Source: Fomes fomentarius (Eukaryota; Basidiomycota; Agaricomycetes; Polyporales; Polyporaceae). Taken from it: a stretch of DNA of 64,000 nt. Positions 33,986-46,390 of the stretch are shown in pieces. The stretch's first letter is position 1. Every line of letters starts with the position of its first letter. Made by a program: the position numbers and the translations under genes. The notes under the pieces were generated by a model. It made no database searches. It was given only the letters and a program-made list of their open reading frames with translations, and had not been told where the DNA came from. The stretch is from contig JABYQN010000013.1 of the NCBI GenBank assembly GCA_022606135.1, positions 248,001 to 312,000 of the forward strand. The letters are read 5' to 3'.

Positions 33986-36900
33986 CTATTTGAAAGAGGC
34001 TCTGAAGTCAGCTTCTCGAGCTGCAGACGCAATAGGATCTGCGGTGGCTCGGGGACGCCTGCGTTTGGGTGGGGGAGGAAGACTGCCATCACCATGATCG
34101 GATTGGCGGTCATGCGTCGACTCTTGTACAGCCGGCCCATTGGGCTCATGATTGATAATCCCGGCAGGATGGTCAAACAGTTCATGCTGTCCGGGCGCTG
34201 TTCCGGGCATGCTATTGGTGGGAGGAGCCTGCGGGTGGCCTGCTTCATGGTCAGCGCTTGCTAATACCGCAGCTGCTCCGCCATGTTGGCGGGCTCCTCG
34301 TGAAGCACCTTTCCTGCATCCATGAGTGCTGATGCTCACGGAGCCGGAGTTGGCAGTTATTTGAGTGATGGTGCGGCATTGGTGAGGTCCTTGAGGGGCA
34401 GTCTCCTGGATGCAGGAACCTTTGGGGATCAGTGGCATGGGGGTGTCAGAGTTAGACGTCTCGGGGAGTTGTTTGGATGCCGGAGGGGATGACAGCATGA
34501 TAACGTCGTCTGTAATCTGGTTGGAGAGCTGCGGGGGGGGATGTTGTGTATCTGAAGCCAGGTTCAGGACGTCTGTGTGTCCAGGATCTGATGTTGCAGT
34601 ACGCAGTGCACTCTCAGTGTTCTTTCGAATTTGTGCTTCCTTGGCAAGCTTTTTCTGGATCCTCGTGTCGCGCAGTGACTCAGAGGCTTGCCGCTGTGTC
34701 GTAGCAGGGTCAGGAAAGAATGTTGGAATATTGAGGAGGGCTGGGGATATTATTGAACGGAGGAATCGCTGATTATGCAGGGAATGAGTGTTTATAATGA
34801 AGCGGATGTCATCGGTGTGCTCCAGGACAGCTCGAGTGCGTGATGATGCTTCCCGTTCCTGCTGTATAGCTTGTATGGCATTCAATTGGCACTTCCCAGC
34901 CAGACAGTCGTGTTGCACATTGATAACACATAACACATCCTAATATTTTGGCTTTTAGTGTCGGTACAAGCAATGTTCAAATATAATGCACCTTAGGATC
35001 AAGAATATGTATAAAGCCGGTTCGTTCAAGCCGTGGCATCTGAAGTGTTGAGTGCAAGGTTTCCTGAACAACTGACTTGCATACAACGACCAGAGATTGA
35101 TGTATCTCTGAGTTGTCGGAGTGTAGCAGTTCGATGACTGAAGCCAGCCGAAAGTTACACCGTGCTTCTGAAAGGTTCTAACAGATGTGGTTAAAGATGG
35201 CACCGTGACTCAGTTAAGACTTCGATCACGTACTGATGATGTGGCAGTGTGAGGTGTACAAGACACACCATTTGCACAGACTAGAACCTCTGCTCCAATT
35301 GTTGCAGTATCACCAGAAGACGTGATTAGAGTAGTAGCCTGTGACCAGCGGCCTGGTTTAGGCGTGAGGTGAGGTGCCAGCTTCGCCACTTTGGTGTCAT
35401 TCCACGATTTGACAGCATGGACTGCTGAGGAAGTGGCAGGATGTGTAGGAGGTGGCGCTGTCAGACGCATGGTTCCCACCTTGAGTGGTTGTTCATGAGA
35501 AATTCCAAGGAGACGGGCATCAAGGCTGTGGTTGTGCATGTGCTCCAAGACACCATCACCTGCTCTCACCCACTCTGCAGTGGACTTGTCAAGCCAGTAT
35601 CCACCAGTGACCATGTGATGGCAGCGGGCCTGATGTGCGAATGTAATGGCAATGTCTCGACTGGGAGCTTGCCGATTGCTATGAATCGAGCAAAGTCTGA
35701 AGATGTGATTGAATGCCTCATATCGTTCGGTTGAGAAGATCAGTGCGGGACCGAACCGTTCAACATGATCAGCTAGATGGAGTAGGATGTGGAACTTGTT
35801 CTTCTCGGTGAGCAGCCCAGGACTGAGGGCAGCTGCGAAGTTCAATACCTCTTCGGTTGCAGTGTGGAGTGTGGCCTATTGAGTACATAGTAAGCTTCAA
35901 TCAGTGTTCACTCGTATCAGAAAGTAAATAGATCATACTGCGTATTGTTTTATGTCCTCAATTTCTACCTCCCAGATCAGCACCGTTAAACAGCCAATCG
36001 CACCCCATGCTTGCTGTAGAGTGTCATCTACCAGGCCCGCAATTGCAAAGGACATGACTTGGCTAATGGTCTTGAAGTGCTTCCCAATGAGAGAGCCTCG
36101 GTAACGGCACATGTAGTCTGCCATGATGTTCAGAATCTTTAGGCCTGAGCGCGACAGCGAGTTGAGATGGGCTTGAAATGTAGTGAACTTGCCCTGCTTA
36201 TCGAGAGCCCAGACTGTCTGAGCCCAAATGTACTTCACCACACCTAACAGGTGAGTGTGTAGAGGCTCAACAGGAGTGTCATGGTGAACGTCAAGGCCTG
36301 GAAATTTGATAACAAATGAACGGAAATTGCTATAGACCTAGAGTAGATTGGAAGAGATAGACGAACCTTCGAGATCAAGCAATGGATTGATTAGAGTACT
36401 TGACTTTTGTTTCTTCATGAGTTCGTCATACAGCACCTTGTTGACTTCCTCAGGAGAAAGTGCCTTGCGGTGAGGAGTCGCCTTTCGAAGCTGCTTGCCT
36501 CGGGCGATGAGCAAGTTCAGAGTTGGCAGTGCGAAAGAATCCTTAACCCCAGAAGAGGTGATCTCCTGTTTGAGTGGCTTCTCTGCGGCTGCATGAGTCG
36601 CTATGACTAGTTGCTTCATGACAGCCTCACGGGTCTCGCTGACTTTCCGTTGCTCCCCAGGCTGTATATCACACCAATAATATCAGTGTCTCCTGGTAGA
36701 CTACTGGTCACTGGTGAACGAACCTTCAAGAGCGAAGCATACCCAACATCTGAGCACTTGAACTCTCTATCACCACCCACTTTACAGATACGGCAGAAAT
36801 GATTCCCTTTGAGCCCAATATGACTGCAGAGTTCCGCCTGCATCGGGTTATCCCCTGCAAGAAACAACACCCAGGGCCGTATAAGAACACAGTGCCGTTT

Positions 36901-38935
36901 GACAGCATCATACACGGTGAAAGGCTTGCAAGCCCCTTTGCACCTGTTCATGGTCAATTCACTATACACCTGAGAGGCATTCAGTGCACTCACTTGAGCT
37001 CATCGCAGACTGCTTTGATGATCTCCATCGGTGAAGCATGCGGTGAAGTGGCGACATAATTTACATTGATCTCCTTCTCGAGGTCGGCGCGAGGTAGCGA
37101 CCCGTTGGAGATGTAGCACGAATAATGGACATTCCACTGCTTGCTAGAGTTACCAGAGACATCATCGATGAAGACAATGAGTGGTGGACATTCGACCTCT
37201 AAGCCGTCGGCAAGAGCGCGATCAGGGTGTGGCATATGCTCTGCAAAGGAGGCTGAGGAAGCTACTGACACAGTGTGTTATCCATCAGTAAACTACTGAT
37301 TTAGCCAGGCAACTGTGGCATAATCGTACCTGAGAACCTAGGGCAGCCATGGTTGGAGGCCATGATCTCCGGCCAAGATTTCCGAAAGCGAGAGCATGTC
37401 ATCAGACACGGTTTCTCCTGCACATTGAGACCGGCCTAGAGGCAGAGGACCATCATAAATAGTACTTCCAGTGATCGCACACTGTGATTTCGTACCTCTG
37501 ACTCAGAAACTGAGTGGCCCTTAGCCCACATTTCACCCTGACACTCGAAGAAACGGGTAGGGATAAACCACACGTTTCCATTGCACTGCACAAGCTCATG
37601 AACAAAGTAATCCTTCCCCTGAATGCGTGCCATGGGAGTGAGGATGTCATCGAGGGCATCCACCAACCACTTGTGTGCCTGCCAGACTTCGGATGTCTGC
37701 TGTCCCGTGAATTCTGGATAGACATGCATCCTAGAACGCTTCTCAGGGTGTGCGTAATTCTGGATCAATATGCCACAATCAACAAGGAATACATACTATG
37801 CCAGACTAGACGGCTAGAAATCACCCTCGCAAGGGCATGCTGTACACTGTTCATGTAGAAGATGTTTCCCGACGCAGCTTGAATCTTGACTATGGGATCT
37901 CCCACCGCTTCAAGTGCCTCATCCTGAAACTTCTCTAGTTTGTAGAGTGATGGAACATCCCGTGCCCCGAGATCCTTTCCCCATGCGAGTATGGATTCCT
38001 TTTGTAGGCGCGAGAAACGGATGGATGGCGAGCTGAACAGAATGTCCGTCTTCATCATCTAGTACAAAAAGTTGTGAGAGCTGTACAAGTTATACAGAGT
38101 GCAGACGATATACTTACACCACGATTTGGATATGGATAAAGATTAGCCATCGAGTCTGTATTCTTCTGGCCAAAGAACCGTTGAGAGATTTCTTCAGCAG
38201 AGAGCGACGGAGATGCTGAAATGACTCAAGGAATCAGACACCCATCTGAACTCTACAGGTATCAAAAACTCACGGCCAATGGCCTTGTCAACATCCTCAG
38301 ATGCTGTAGAGATGCCTCTGACCCCCTGCTCGTCCAGAAGCCCTGATTCGTCGTCATCTGCTACCAGATCGAAGAATCCCGCACCCGAAAGAACATCCTC
38401 GAGTGTGATCCTACAGTCACTGCCGGTAGCGAAGTCGTCTCCAGCTGAGAAATTGACAGCCCCACTCAGAGCCTCCCTCATCCCCTCCGGAAGATTGACC
38501 AGGTGATCAGAGTTGCGGGATGTCTCGCCATCAGACCCAAAAACCGGACTGCCAGCCCCTGAGTTAAGAGACAAAGGCTCGAACCACGACTGTGAATGTC
38601 CTTGAAAATATTGGCCTCCAGGGATGTCGGTATCTTCGGGCACGTCCTCAACGGTCGTTTGGTACCACCGTTTCGCAGATATTGGTGCATTGTGACTTTT
38701 CAGCTGCTCAGCTTCAAGCCGACAGATTCTTTCGACATTGGTGGTGTGTGTCTTCTGTTTCTCATGCGCGCGAAGGTTTCCGAGTTTCATCCATGGATGA
38801 GACCCTTGAGTGCAGATCAAGCATCTACCCTGTCCGCCGTCCAATTCGAAATCTATGTGCCAACATTGTTAGACATTGACCAAATTAACTGAGTAGTAAA
38901 GGAGCTTTACCCTGAGGACGATGAAGCCCCGACAT
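33986..38935 (-). CDS. transposon gene B: large zinc-finger transposon protein, probable transposase
   Basis: Multi-exon. Exon 1 is 38935-38911 (MSGLHRPQ); then 38852-38274, 38215-38118, 38058-37825, 37759-37496, 37435-37330, 37264-36994 and several more down to the stop at 33986. Exon 2 has a C2H2-like finger, CLIC...LGNLRAHEKQKTH. Later landmarks are PLIVFIDDVSGNSSKQWNVH, TSPHASPMEIIKAVCDELK, DNPMQAELCSHIGLKGNHFC followed by RICKVGGD, CRYRGSLIGKHFK, and STERYEAFNHIFRLCSIHSN RQAPSRD. The C-terminus is Pro/Arg-rich (PPPPKRRRPRA, probable nuclear signal). I know this order of blocks from abundant mushroom-genome transposon proteins. Catalytic residues are not assigned. Frames agree across the junctions that were checked. 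Confidence 0.68.
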
Positions 38936-39253
38936 ATTTGAGTCTGTGGTCGCTGGTTGTCGGATAACACTTATATTGCTCCTGACTGGCGGTGCGTCAA
39001 GTTTCTCGTGTGGCTGAGTCAGCTGAACGCCCAAGGTCCAGCCTATTACATTGAATACTTCCCATTGCTATTACATTCAACACGTATGTACATTAAACTA
39101 TAGGAGACACACACAGCAGAGGTACAATCATACTTCAGGCATCGAAACATCCCTATGGTGTACACTATACACACTCCACTCGACGTGCAACACAGATATA
39201 TATTCCAGTACACATCACACGACTCGGCAGGGAACCTCATGAGAAATATGCGC

Positions 39254-40213
39254 TTACAATGACAAACGGATATTCTTTGAAGCACGAGCAGACCCCGACA
39301 CATCCACCCAGTCCCCACCCAAGTCACTTCGACGCTTCCCCCTTCGAGTCATATCCAACCCAGCCAAATCGGTACTACCTGGTTCAGCAACATCCCTGAG
39401 ACGCAAGATGGATGGATTAGCAAATGTTTCTGAAGCATTAACAGATATGACTCACGCAGACTGAGCCACATCAGACCAACAAACTGGCAACCCGACCTCG
39501 ACCTGCGACGCCTCCTCACAATCAAGCATGCACAACTCTTCATTGGCGAGTGACTGGATCGCCTCAAGCCGGGCCATGGCGATGTTATACGCCATGCGCA
39601 ACTGCAACAACTCCGCACTTAGGTCCTCGTGCTCGTGGTCCGATGTACGGGGCTCTGCGAATGTTAATTGTGAGCCAATGGTATATAATACACACAGTGC
39701 AACACTTACGAGCCACATCCGGTATATTGTCCGTTTGAGTGGCAGCTTCAACATACTGGGGCACTGCTCGGTCACAGATAAATCAGTACTAGTATAGACA
39801 TCAACTGGAATGGCCAGACTGATAGCACTGGCACTGACCATTGTCCGACGATGCCACTTGAAGTAGAGCCTGAGCGAATTGCGAATCTGAAGTCTGTGAG
39901 TCTAGCAGACCCCCAGCTTCGTAGTACCTTAACCGATGTTCTATAGTATCAGAGTATCCATGAGACATGGCTGGGACTTACCGAGAGACTGCCTGTTCTG
40001 CAGCTGACGCTCGTGCACGACGCGGAGGACGACTGCGGTTGCGCATGGCTGGATAGATCTGAGGAAGCGTCTGAGAGGGCTCGTAGTCATCTTGAGAATC
40101 TTCGTATGAGGACCAAACCGCCATGTCGTGCACGATGGAGGGAAGTGAGATGAGTGATGAGGCCAACAGCCATAGTACAGTCCTTGACACAGTTTTCGGA
40201 TGTGCAAGTCCAT
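39254..40213 (-). CDS. transposon gene A: small predicted coiled, basic protein
   Basis: Start at 40213 (MDLHIRKLC). Exon 1 ends RVVHERQLQNRQSL before a GTAAGT donor near 39976. Exon 2 resumes EHRLRYYEAGGLLDSQTSDS QFAQALLQVASSDN. Further exons read PQYVEAATQTDNIPDVA, PRTSDHEHEDLSAELLQLRM AYNIAMARLEAIQSLANEEL, LPVCWSDVAQSA, and a last exon DVAEPGSTDLAGLDMTRRGK RRSDLGGDWVD ... SKNIRLSL with its stop at 39254-39256. The helical stretch with Leu/Ala periodicity suggests a coiled coil, and RRGKRR a nuclear signal. No family recognised. It is first in the row of three leftward genes inside the terminal repeats. Confidence 0.45.
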
Positions 40214-40483
40214 CACCGAGTGCCATGTGAGGTCACAAGACTTCTATGGGTCGGCCATATGCGTGGCTATACAGATGCGACTTGGAAATGGCAGAAAGAC
40301 GATACGAGGGCAAGGCATAACGGCCCAACATGAACTGGATATGGAGGAGATATGTTGAAAGGCATCAGTACGGTATTGGTGACAAATATGGAAGCATTAT
40401 CTAAGCGAGGCCGAATCCGTACATAGCCAGGTATTGGGCACATGTGGTCCACCAATCACATCATCTCGATACCCCACTTCGCC

Positions 40484-40495
40484 CGGTGGTGTAGT
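40484..40495 (-). repeat. right terminal inverted repeat of the candidate transposon
   Basis: CGGTGGTGTAGT, the reverse complement of the left terminal repeat at 31665-31676. Confidence 0.5.
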
Positions 40496-40523
40496 CTCTC
40501 TCCTTGTACAGCGGTATGACGTA

Positions 40524-41412
40524 CTAAAAAAAAAAGGCTGCGCGAGCGCTTGTAATCCAATACAACATCAGTAGGGCTCGGTCAGCATCTTGGTTCCCAT
40601 CCCCTTCAGCGAGAATGCGCCTGCCTGAACTGTGTGCGCGTTTGCCATCGTCGGAGAGCCTGACTGCCCTTGCCTGATAGCAATGCGTGACAATGAGCTC
40701 CTTGAACTGTGTGTGATATTCAGCGATGACGATCACGAGGAGTAAGGGTAGCAGCTGGATAATATAATAGCGTACCTGGAAAGCAAGGAACGCATTCTTG
40801 AGTTTCTCCTTATGCTCTGAGAGAGCCGCGTCGTTGTGCTGCTTGCGAAGGATGCGCTGGAACTTGGATTGTTTCCTCAGATCATGCATCGCGGTGATGA
40901 TTCCTAGGAGTGCCCTGCGAGTCACGACCCCTTGAATACTTTCGGCGAAGCATGCCACCCAGTCGACTCACGTTTCGAGTTCAGCCAAATGCAAACGGAG
41001 GAGATCGTCCAGATCTTCCTCGGCCATCTTCTCGGTAGTGCTCCACATCATGTCAATGATCGACTGAGCATGCTCCCCCAGCTCCTTGCAATCCTTGTGA
41101 TTGCGCTTGACGGCCTGCCAACAACCACCGTTTCACACCGTTTCGGTCATTCCGAGCACTACTGAGGAGACTCACCTCGATCCGCTCGAGGATCTTGGCC
41201 GTAGCCTCCATCACGCCCTGCAGGTACGGGACCGAAGAACCCAGCTGTCCGGCCATTTGCATGGCGAAGGCGGCATTCTCGAGCCCGACGGGGCTCTTGC
41301 GCACGATGTCTTTGACGGGGCGAGTTGCACGACCGAAGCGGGGGCGCAGAGCAGCCATGGACCTGGCAGAGAGGATCCGAACGCGTTGGGGAAGCATCTT
41401 TGAAAAAATCAT
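40524..41412 (-). CDS. MLKL/HeLo-like helical-bundle protein, copy 2 (intact)
   Basis: Exons 41412-41176, 40971-bounded 41114-40972, 40914-40776 and 40706-40524 give 233 residues without interruption; the first three exons have the same lengths as in copy 1. Core: VKDIVRKSPVGLENAAFAMQ, LGSSVPYLQGVMEATAKILE, AVKRNHKDCKELGEHAQSII, MAEEDLDDLLRLHLAELE, IITAMHDLRKQSKFQRILRK, HNDAALSEHKEKLKNAFLAF, FKELIVTHCYQARAVRLSDD. The stop lies directly after the T-run (A10 on the + strand at about 40526-40535). It is a stand-alone bundle of the MLKL/HeLo type by pattern. The N-terminal Met was chosen because MIFSK starts all three copies. Confidence 0.65.
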
Positions 41413-41969
41413 AGTGTATGGCGGCGAGTGGAGTCGTGATGTCGACAGGCAAAAGTACGGTGAGCAGCAGTGGGATCTGGGTGGAAGGCGGGCAACGGAA
41501 GGGCGAGTCGCATGCGCCAGTCCCTGCGCGTCTAAACCTAATACAAGTATCACAGCCCTGCAGGCAATGTAAAAGACATGAGGATTACACTGTGGGTAGC
41601 CACGGTCCCACTGGAGAACGTTGCGGAAGAGATTCCTAGGCAAAAGTAAGATGAGCAGTGCTTGTATTGGGGTTAGCCACACATATGAGGCATACGCTGT
41701 GGAACGAACCGCTGACTATGACTAGTGCGTAGATGCTAGATGGGTGAGACTGTGTGAGATGTATACTTCGTGGTTCTCGGATTCAACGCACGCGTCCCTG
41801 TCATATGACCATTCCGCAAGACCGATGAACCGTGTTCCTGTGTATGCATCTGGGCACATCTTATATAGACGCTATATGCACTGAAAGATAAGAATCAGCC
41901 TAGGGTAGACATACAGGCAGCAGAGCAAACGTACTGAACTCGGCGCCTGTCCCTCCACATCACCGCGAC

Positions 41970-42370
41970 TCACGTCTTCCTCTGCCGCTTCCTCGGTCTC
42001 CGCCCTTTCCCTTCCTCGCCACCTCCTTCCGTCTCGACGCCAGTCACATCCTCACCCTCACCCGCCATCTGCATCCTTGCCTTCCACACTGCCTCACACG
42101 GCACTCTCTCCGGCACCTTGCTCCAATTTCCCGTCGACGATCTCTGCCGTCTCCGCCGTTATGGCGTCCAAAGACGAAAGGCGAGGTGGAAGCGGCACGG
42201 CGCCGTCGAAGTCTTGGAAGCTGGACGACTGGTGTAGCCTCGAATGCGGATACGGAGACGAGCGAGTATGCGTGGTGCGGGTTCGACAAGCGGAGGTGGC
42301 AATGGACGGCGAGCCAGAGTCGTAGTCTCATTTGATGCCTCGCGTTCGTGCGGATAAACTCCACGCTCTT
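41970..42370 (-). pseudogene. La-related RNA-binding protein, copy 2 (C-terminal remnant)
   Basis: The minus strand gives the C-terminal RNA-binding end: RIRIRGYTSRPASKTSTAPC in one frame, then WSKVPERVPCEAVWKA, an acidic/Gly linker and KRQRKT before TGA at 41970-41972 in another. Copy 3 has WKKVPEKVRREAVRKA here, a hallmark of La-related C-termini. The La motif and first RRM are missing: compared with copy 3, about 1 kb is absent at about 42365. The remnant sits directly upstream of MLKL/HeLo-like copy 2 on the same strand. Confidence 0.55.
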
Positions 42371-43640
42371 CGCAGTCTGCGCGCGCATCGACGACAGCTC
42401 CCCTGCGGTCGACTGCTCGATTGCCAGCCTCAGCTCGCGTCCTGCGTCCGTCACTCGATGACGCTCCTTGCCATCCACAGCCCAAGTCCACTGATACGCC
42501 GATTGCGCCCCTGATGCGACCCCTGCAAGCACGCTCATTGGGTATGCGCGACTCGGCCAAGACCGCCTCAAGCACGCCCACGCATCAGACATCTACTCCG
42601 CCAACGCTGCTCACTCGCATCAATCTCAGTTTGCGTGTCCTCTCGTTCTCGAAAGACTCTTGCCAATGCAACACAGCACGACCGACCCCTCGCAGACTCT
42701 GCGTCCCCACTCCCATCCCCTCCCTTCACTTCTAGTCGCCTACACGGCCTCAGACTCTCGCCAATGTCACCCTCGCCATCGCATGAACATGCACACGACA
42801 TCCTCGAAGAGTGCTGGAGATATGTCCGAGGCAACTTCCCGCTGTCGTTCTACATGTCTGACCATGTGGCAGACCATGTTCAGCATCCCTAGAGCTGAAG
42901 TTCGACGCGCTCCCCTACACATGGGTGGAGAACAGCCTACGACCACCCGCAGCCGGCTCTCGTACGCCTCTCTCTCCTCAGAACATGCATCGCGCGCTGG
43001 CATGATGTCCTGCTCGTCCGATTGTCGCCTTAACGGGTGATGTTCATACCCCGAGCTCTTCACTCTGCATCTCATCGCATACACCATGCTGACATCTACA
43101 TTCGCCCGGTTGGCGTCGTGTATGCCGCCGCTCGAGTAGATGCGAAGTCGGGCATTCACGGTCTCGTACGCAACTCATCCGGCCCAGAGGCGGGCGTTGC
43201 AAGAGGACTTTACATGCGTCTTTGACACCCGGACCGGCATCGTCTCCCTTCCGTCACCCGCGCACGTTCAGCGCACTTCAGTCCGAGTCTGGAGAGCGTC
43301 GAACGATAACGGTGGGTGTTCTGCTCCCGGCGGTCGGCATTCTGGCCTGGCTGGCGCCGAAACTGGCCACATCTAGGTGAATACACGCCCAATTGAGGGC
43401 TGATTGACCATCACAGATAGCAATGGGCATTCTACATCGTTCACAGCCACCACCCGACATCCTGCCGGCTAGTTGCCTCGGACTCAGCGGTTGTATGGTC
43501 CTAGAGACGGTGTATGCACGGCGTCTCATGACACGCGCTCTGGGAATCCGTGCTGGCCGCCGATTCTCAGAGCCATCGACTCGTCTTCGTTCATCCATCT
43601 ACAGGTCAGTCGCGACCGGGGAATGAGCGTTCTTCGAGGT
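42371..43640. other. decayed segment X, copy 2 (left arm)
   Basis: Nearly identical in the inverse orientation to 52.63-53.51 kb in its first part, and similar to 27.1-28.4 kb. Open stretches such as AHDILEECWRYVRGNFPLSF YMSDHVADHVQ (+ strand, about 42795-42890) and, on the minus strand, VTDAGRELRLAIEQSTAGEL (about 42410-42470) look like former coding sequence. A piece of the latter also matches DNA upstream of the La-related gene at 63.39 kb. No protein family was recognised, and stops break every frame. Confidence 0.4.
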
Positions 43641-43799
43641 CCGGGTGCAAGTCGACGCCTGAAGCCCGGCGCGACTCTGCACCCAGAACCCGCCGTTCCT
43701 GCCGGACGTCCGACCTCAAGGGCTGGCCCCGCGTTGCCCGGCAACTCGATCCCGACCCTGCTGACACCCATCTGGTACACAGTGACCTACCCGCTGAAC

Positions 43800-44400
43800 A
43801 GGTATGGCGTTTGCAAGATGCAGATTGGTGGAAGGGACTGGATCGCGGCAGCGAGCAGAGGGTTGTTCTCGACCGAGCTGAACTGCTAGAGCTCAGCAGC
43901 GACAACATCCAATTGCTGCGCGACCTCGGCCTCTGAATGCGCGGGTTTCATCAGGAAGGCATTCAAGTAGTCGGGGTCGTCTGGGCGCCGGTCGAGATAT
44001 TGAATGTCCTCGAGAGAGATATGGGGGAAAGCGTTGGACGACCGGTCACTGATCTTGATGGGGGCTCCCGACTAGCTGGCGATGTTGCTGAAGGAGGCGG
44101 AAGATGAATGGAGCGTGAGGCCGTTGGTCGGTGAGTGAAGCCATCATGCGGAGGGCCCATGAGCGTCGGAAAGCAGCAAGGTTTTTTTGACGTGTTCCAT
44201 TGCACACTTATCGACTAGAAGCAGAACACGAGACCAGGACTCGGACACAAATATTTTGGCGCACGTTGGCTTCCCTGCAAAAGGTGCAGGTACTAGTCCC
44301 GAGGGCCACGAAGAGGCCTGCGCCAGGAACGACCACATCTCCGGTCGACCGTACCTCGGGGCCGACGTCTTGAATCGAGGGTCTGTTGCATGACCGTCTC
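43800..44400 (-). pseudogene. relic G, left copy (unidentified protein fragment)
   Basis: The minus strand carries FPHISLEDIQYLDRRPDDPD YLNAFLMKPAHSEAEVAQQL and, after an in-frame TAG at 43888-43886, QFSSVENNPLLAAAIQSLPP. Upstream, GAGLFVALGTSTCTFCREAN is open. The right arm (51.9-52.6 kb) has the same stretch with the same TAG and a second shared TAG, so the gene was dead, or these are splice edges, before the arms were made. Family not recognised. Confidence 0.45.
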
Positions 44401-44416
44401 GAAGCCGGTCCTCACA

Positions 44417-44437
44417 AACTACTACTACTACTACTAC
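44417..44437. repeat. ACT trinucleotide microsatellite
   Basis: Seven ACT units. The right arm has only a short, degenerate AGT counterpart near 51960-51980, so it expanded in one arm. Confidence 0.7.
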
Positions 44438-44649
44438 CTAATACTATACTAAGGTACTACGGCGTGTTGAAGTGTTGTACTGTTGCAATGTCCATTCGGT
44501 TGGCACGTGAGTGTCGAGTATTTCTTGTATCGGTTCCACAGAAGTCGATTGTCAAACCCCGAGTAGGGCCGAGTGCACAGGTCGGATGTCTTGAGCGATG
44601 GCGTGGCCTTCGTCAAATAGACCCGGCCCTTCGAAGAGGGTCGGCCGCT

Positions 44650-45744
44650 GAATAAGGCTCGAAATGGTCGTGGCAGGCATCCGCGCTATGGCGGATCCAT
44701 ACCTTGGCCTTGCACTAGTATCACGTGTTGCTGTCGTTGTTCTCCATCCGTTGAGCTTCCATGCTTGAGCAGTCGAAGTATTGCTGCCGCGAGGACGGTG
44801 AACACCGCGGACCAGCCGCGTGTGACTCACCACGTCCCTGTCGGTAACCCACAGCGCCCGCATGGGTATCCTACACGCGGTGACATCAGTATATGAAGGG
44901 CTACATGAAGTCGAGTGATCATATATCATACCTTGGCCTTGATCGCGTTTTTGTGCGTTTGTTTCCCGTTCGTTGAACGTTGATGCGAGTCATACTTGGG
45001 TGGTCGAGTTCTTACTGCCGCGAGGACGGTCAACATCGCGGACCAGCCGCGTGCGACTCACCCATGCCCGCACGGGGGTCCTAAACAAGGCGACATTAGT
45101 ATATGGAAGACGATATGAAACTGAGTCATCATACCTTCACCTTGATCCGGTTATTGTTCTTTCTTGCGCGTGTGTTGAGCAGTGATGAGGTTCATGCTTC
45201 GGTGGCCGAGACCGTGCTACCGCAAGGACGGTCAACACCGCGGACCAGCCGCGTGCGACTCGTAAGGTCCATATCGGTAACCCATGCCCGCATGGGTATC
45301 CTAACCAAAGCGACATCAGTAAGTATATGAAGCGCAGCGATATGAAGATGAGGGACCATACCTTGTTCTTGCATTCAGCTTATCTTTCATTGTTTCCTGT
45401 TCGTTGAGCATCTATGACTTCCGTAATTGACTAGTCGAAATCTTGCTGCGACGAGGACGGTCAACACCGCGGTCCAGCCGCGTGCGACGCACTAGGTCCA
45501 TCCCGACATCCCACGCCTGCATGGGTGTCGCATCGAGGCCCACGGCGAGATCTGATCTATTGGTGGCGAGAGGAACGTGAGTATTCGACCACGAAGCTCC
45601 ATAATGAGTGAACATACCTGACCATGGTGCGTTATTTGTATCCAGGTCATGTCCTGCGAAGACAGAGGAGTGTCGAAGGCCGGAGGGGGGAGAAGGAAGT
45701 GGGTTCTGGGGGGAGAGGTCAGTCAAACCAGGGGACCTTATATA
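44650..45744 (-). repeat. tandem array of splice-flanked exon-like modules, left arm (four units)
   Basis: Four units of about 220 bp on the minus strand, centred near 45480, 45260, 45030 and 44830. Each begins after a TTAG-type acceptor with GATACCCATGCGGGC or a variant. Each contains CGCGGCTGG(T/A)CCGCGGTGTTGACCGTCC and ends in CAAG before a GTATGG donor. Each unit contains an ATG-led short frame of the kind MRAWVTDMDLxSRTRLVRGV. No frame stays open from unit to unit. The transcript, if made, would be multi-exon and mostly non-coding, or would encode a micropeptide. Confidence 0.6.
45738..45744 (-). promoter_or_regulatory. TATA box of the left module array
   Basis: TATATAA on the minus strand (TTATATA on +), with the same downstream context as 49861-49867 in the right arm. 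It is followed by a TC-rich leader and a first donor GTATGTTCACTC. Confidence 0.55.
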
Positions 45745-46115
45745 CCCGAGAGACAGGAGGCTAAGCGCTCGACACTCAATGGTGCTTAGGCCAAACTTCA
45801 AGCCGTGTTGCAGGCCACTGTGCGGCAGTCACAAACGGAGCTGAATTGCTGACATACACTGCTCTGGTATCCGAGCGACACCGCCGTCGCGGGTAGCTCG
45901 GTTTGGTGGTGTTTCCGAACGAGGCAGTGTACACCGACAGTTGAGTTTGTGATCAGACCGAGCATTCAGGCTGGAAAAGAATGAAAGCCGAGGTGGGCGT
46001 GAGGCGCTGCGTTCTAGCCCAAGTCTATTTGAGATTACGTGAGAATCGCAGGATCGTGTTGGCTCTAGAACACAGGAAGACGATAAACGTCGACTCAGCC
46101 TAGGCTCCGAGATCG

Positions 46116-46390
46116 CCACAGTGGCATTCGCTCGTTTGTCGTTATGGCTGGCAGAACTGCAGTCTCATTATTGTCCGGGAATGATCACCTTGTCATCCCA
46201 ACCACCGCTGGATGCTGCGAAATCATCTGAGATAGTGTCAACGACAATGTAGTTGTATGCAAAGCAAACGTATGTATGTTGTACTCCTATGTGTACCCTT
46301 CCCTGTGGCAATGATCGACGGTCAGCGAGGCAGAATCAGATTTTGTCAAATGACATACACACTCACATAGATTCATCATGCCGCAATTCC
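46116..46390. other. unique spacer downstream of ALG12
   Basis: Short unique DNA between the inner end of the left arm and the ALG12 stop codon; presumably holds the ALG12 3' UTR. Nothing else is seen. Confidence 0.5.

Larger units (their letters stand above)
31665..40495 (-). mobile_element. candidate DNA transposon (8.8 kb) with three minus-strand genes
   Basis: Bounded by a perfect 12-bp inverted repeat, ACTACACCACCG at 31665-31676 and its complement at 40484-40495. Flanking dinucleotides are CT on both sides (a possible 2-bp target duplication). All three enclosed genes read leftward: a small coiled gene (A), a large zinc-finger protein of a mushroom transposon family (B), and a second ORF of unknown role (C). 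Terminal repeats starting ACTAC recall CACTA-type elements, but the class is not certain. The reading frames look uninterrupted, so the element may be young. Its right end lies only 17 bases from the outer edge of the large inverted repeat. Confidence 0.6.
40512..46115 (+). repeat. left arm of a large inverted repeat
   Basis: Reads inverted at 49508-56444. In order from outside in: MLKL/HeLo-like gene, La-related C-terminus, segment X, relic G, tandem exon-like modules, TATA element, and a block ending CTAGGCTCCGAG. Homology continues through introns and non-coding parts, with indels and about 4 modules against about 7 in the other arm. Confidence 0.85.

Noticed and set aside
43550..43936. 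128-codon + ORF (and its mirror at 52466-52861) as a conserved gene in both arms
   Set aside because: It is the antisense of relic G and segment X; conservation follows from the recent inverted duplication, and the opposite strand has the more protein-like reading.
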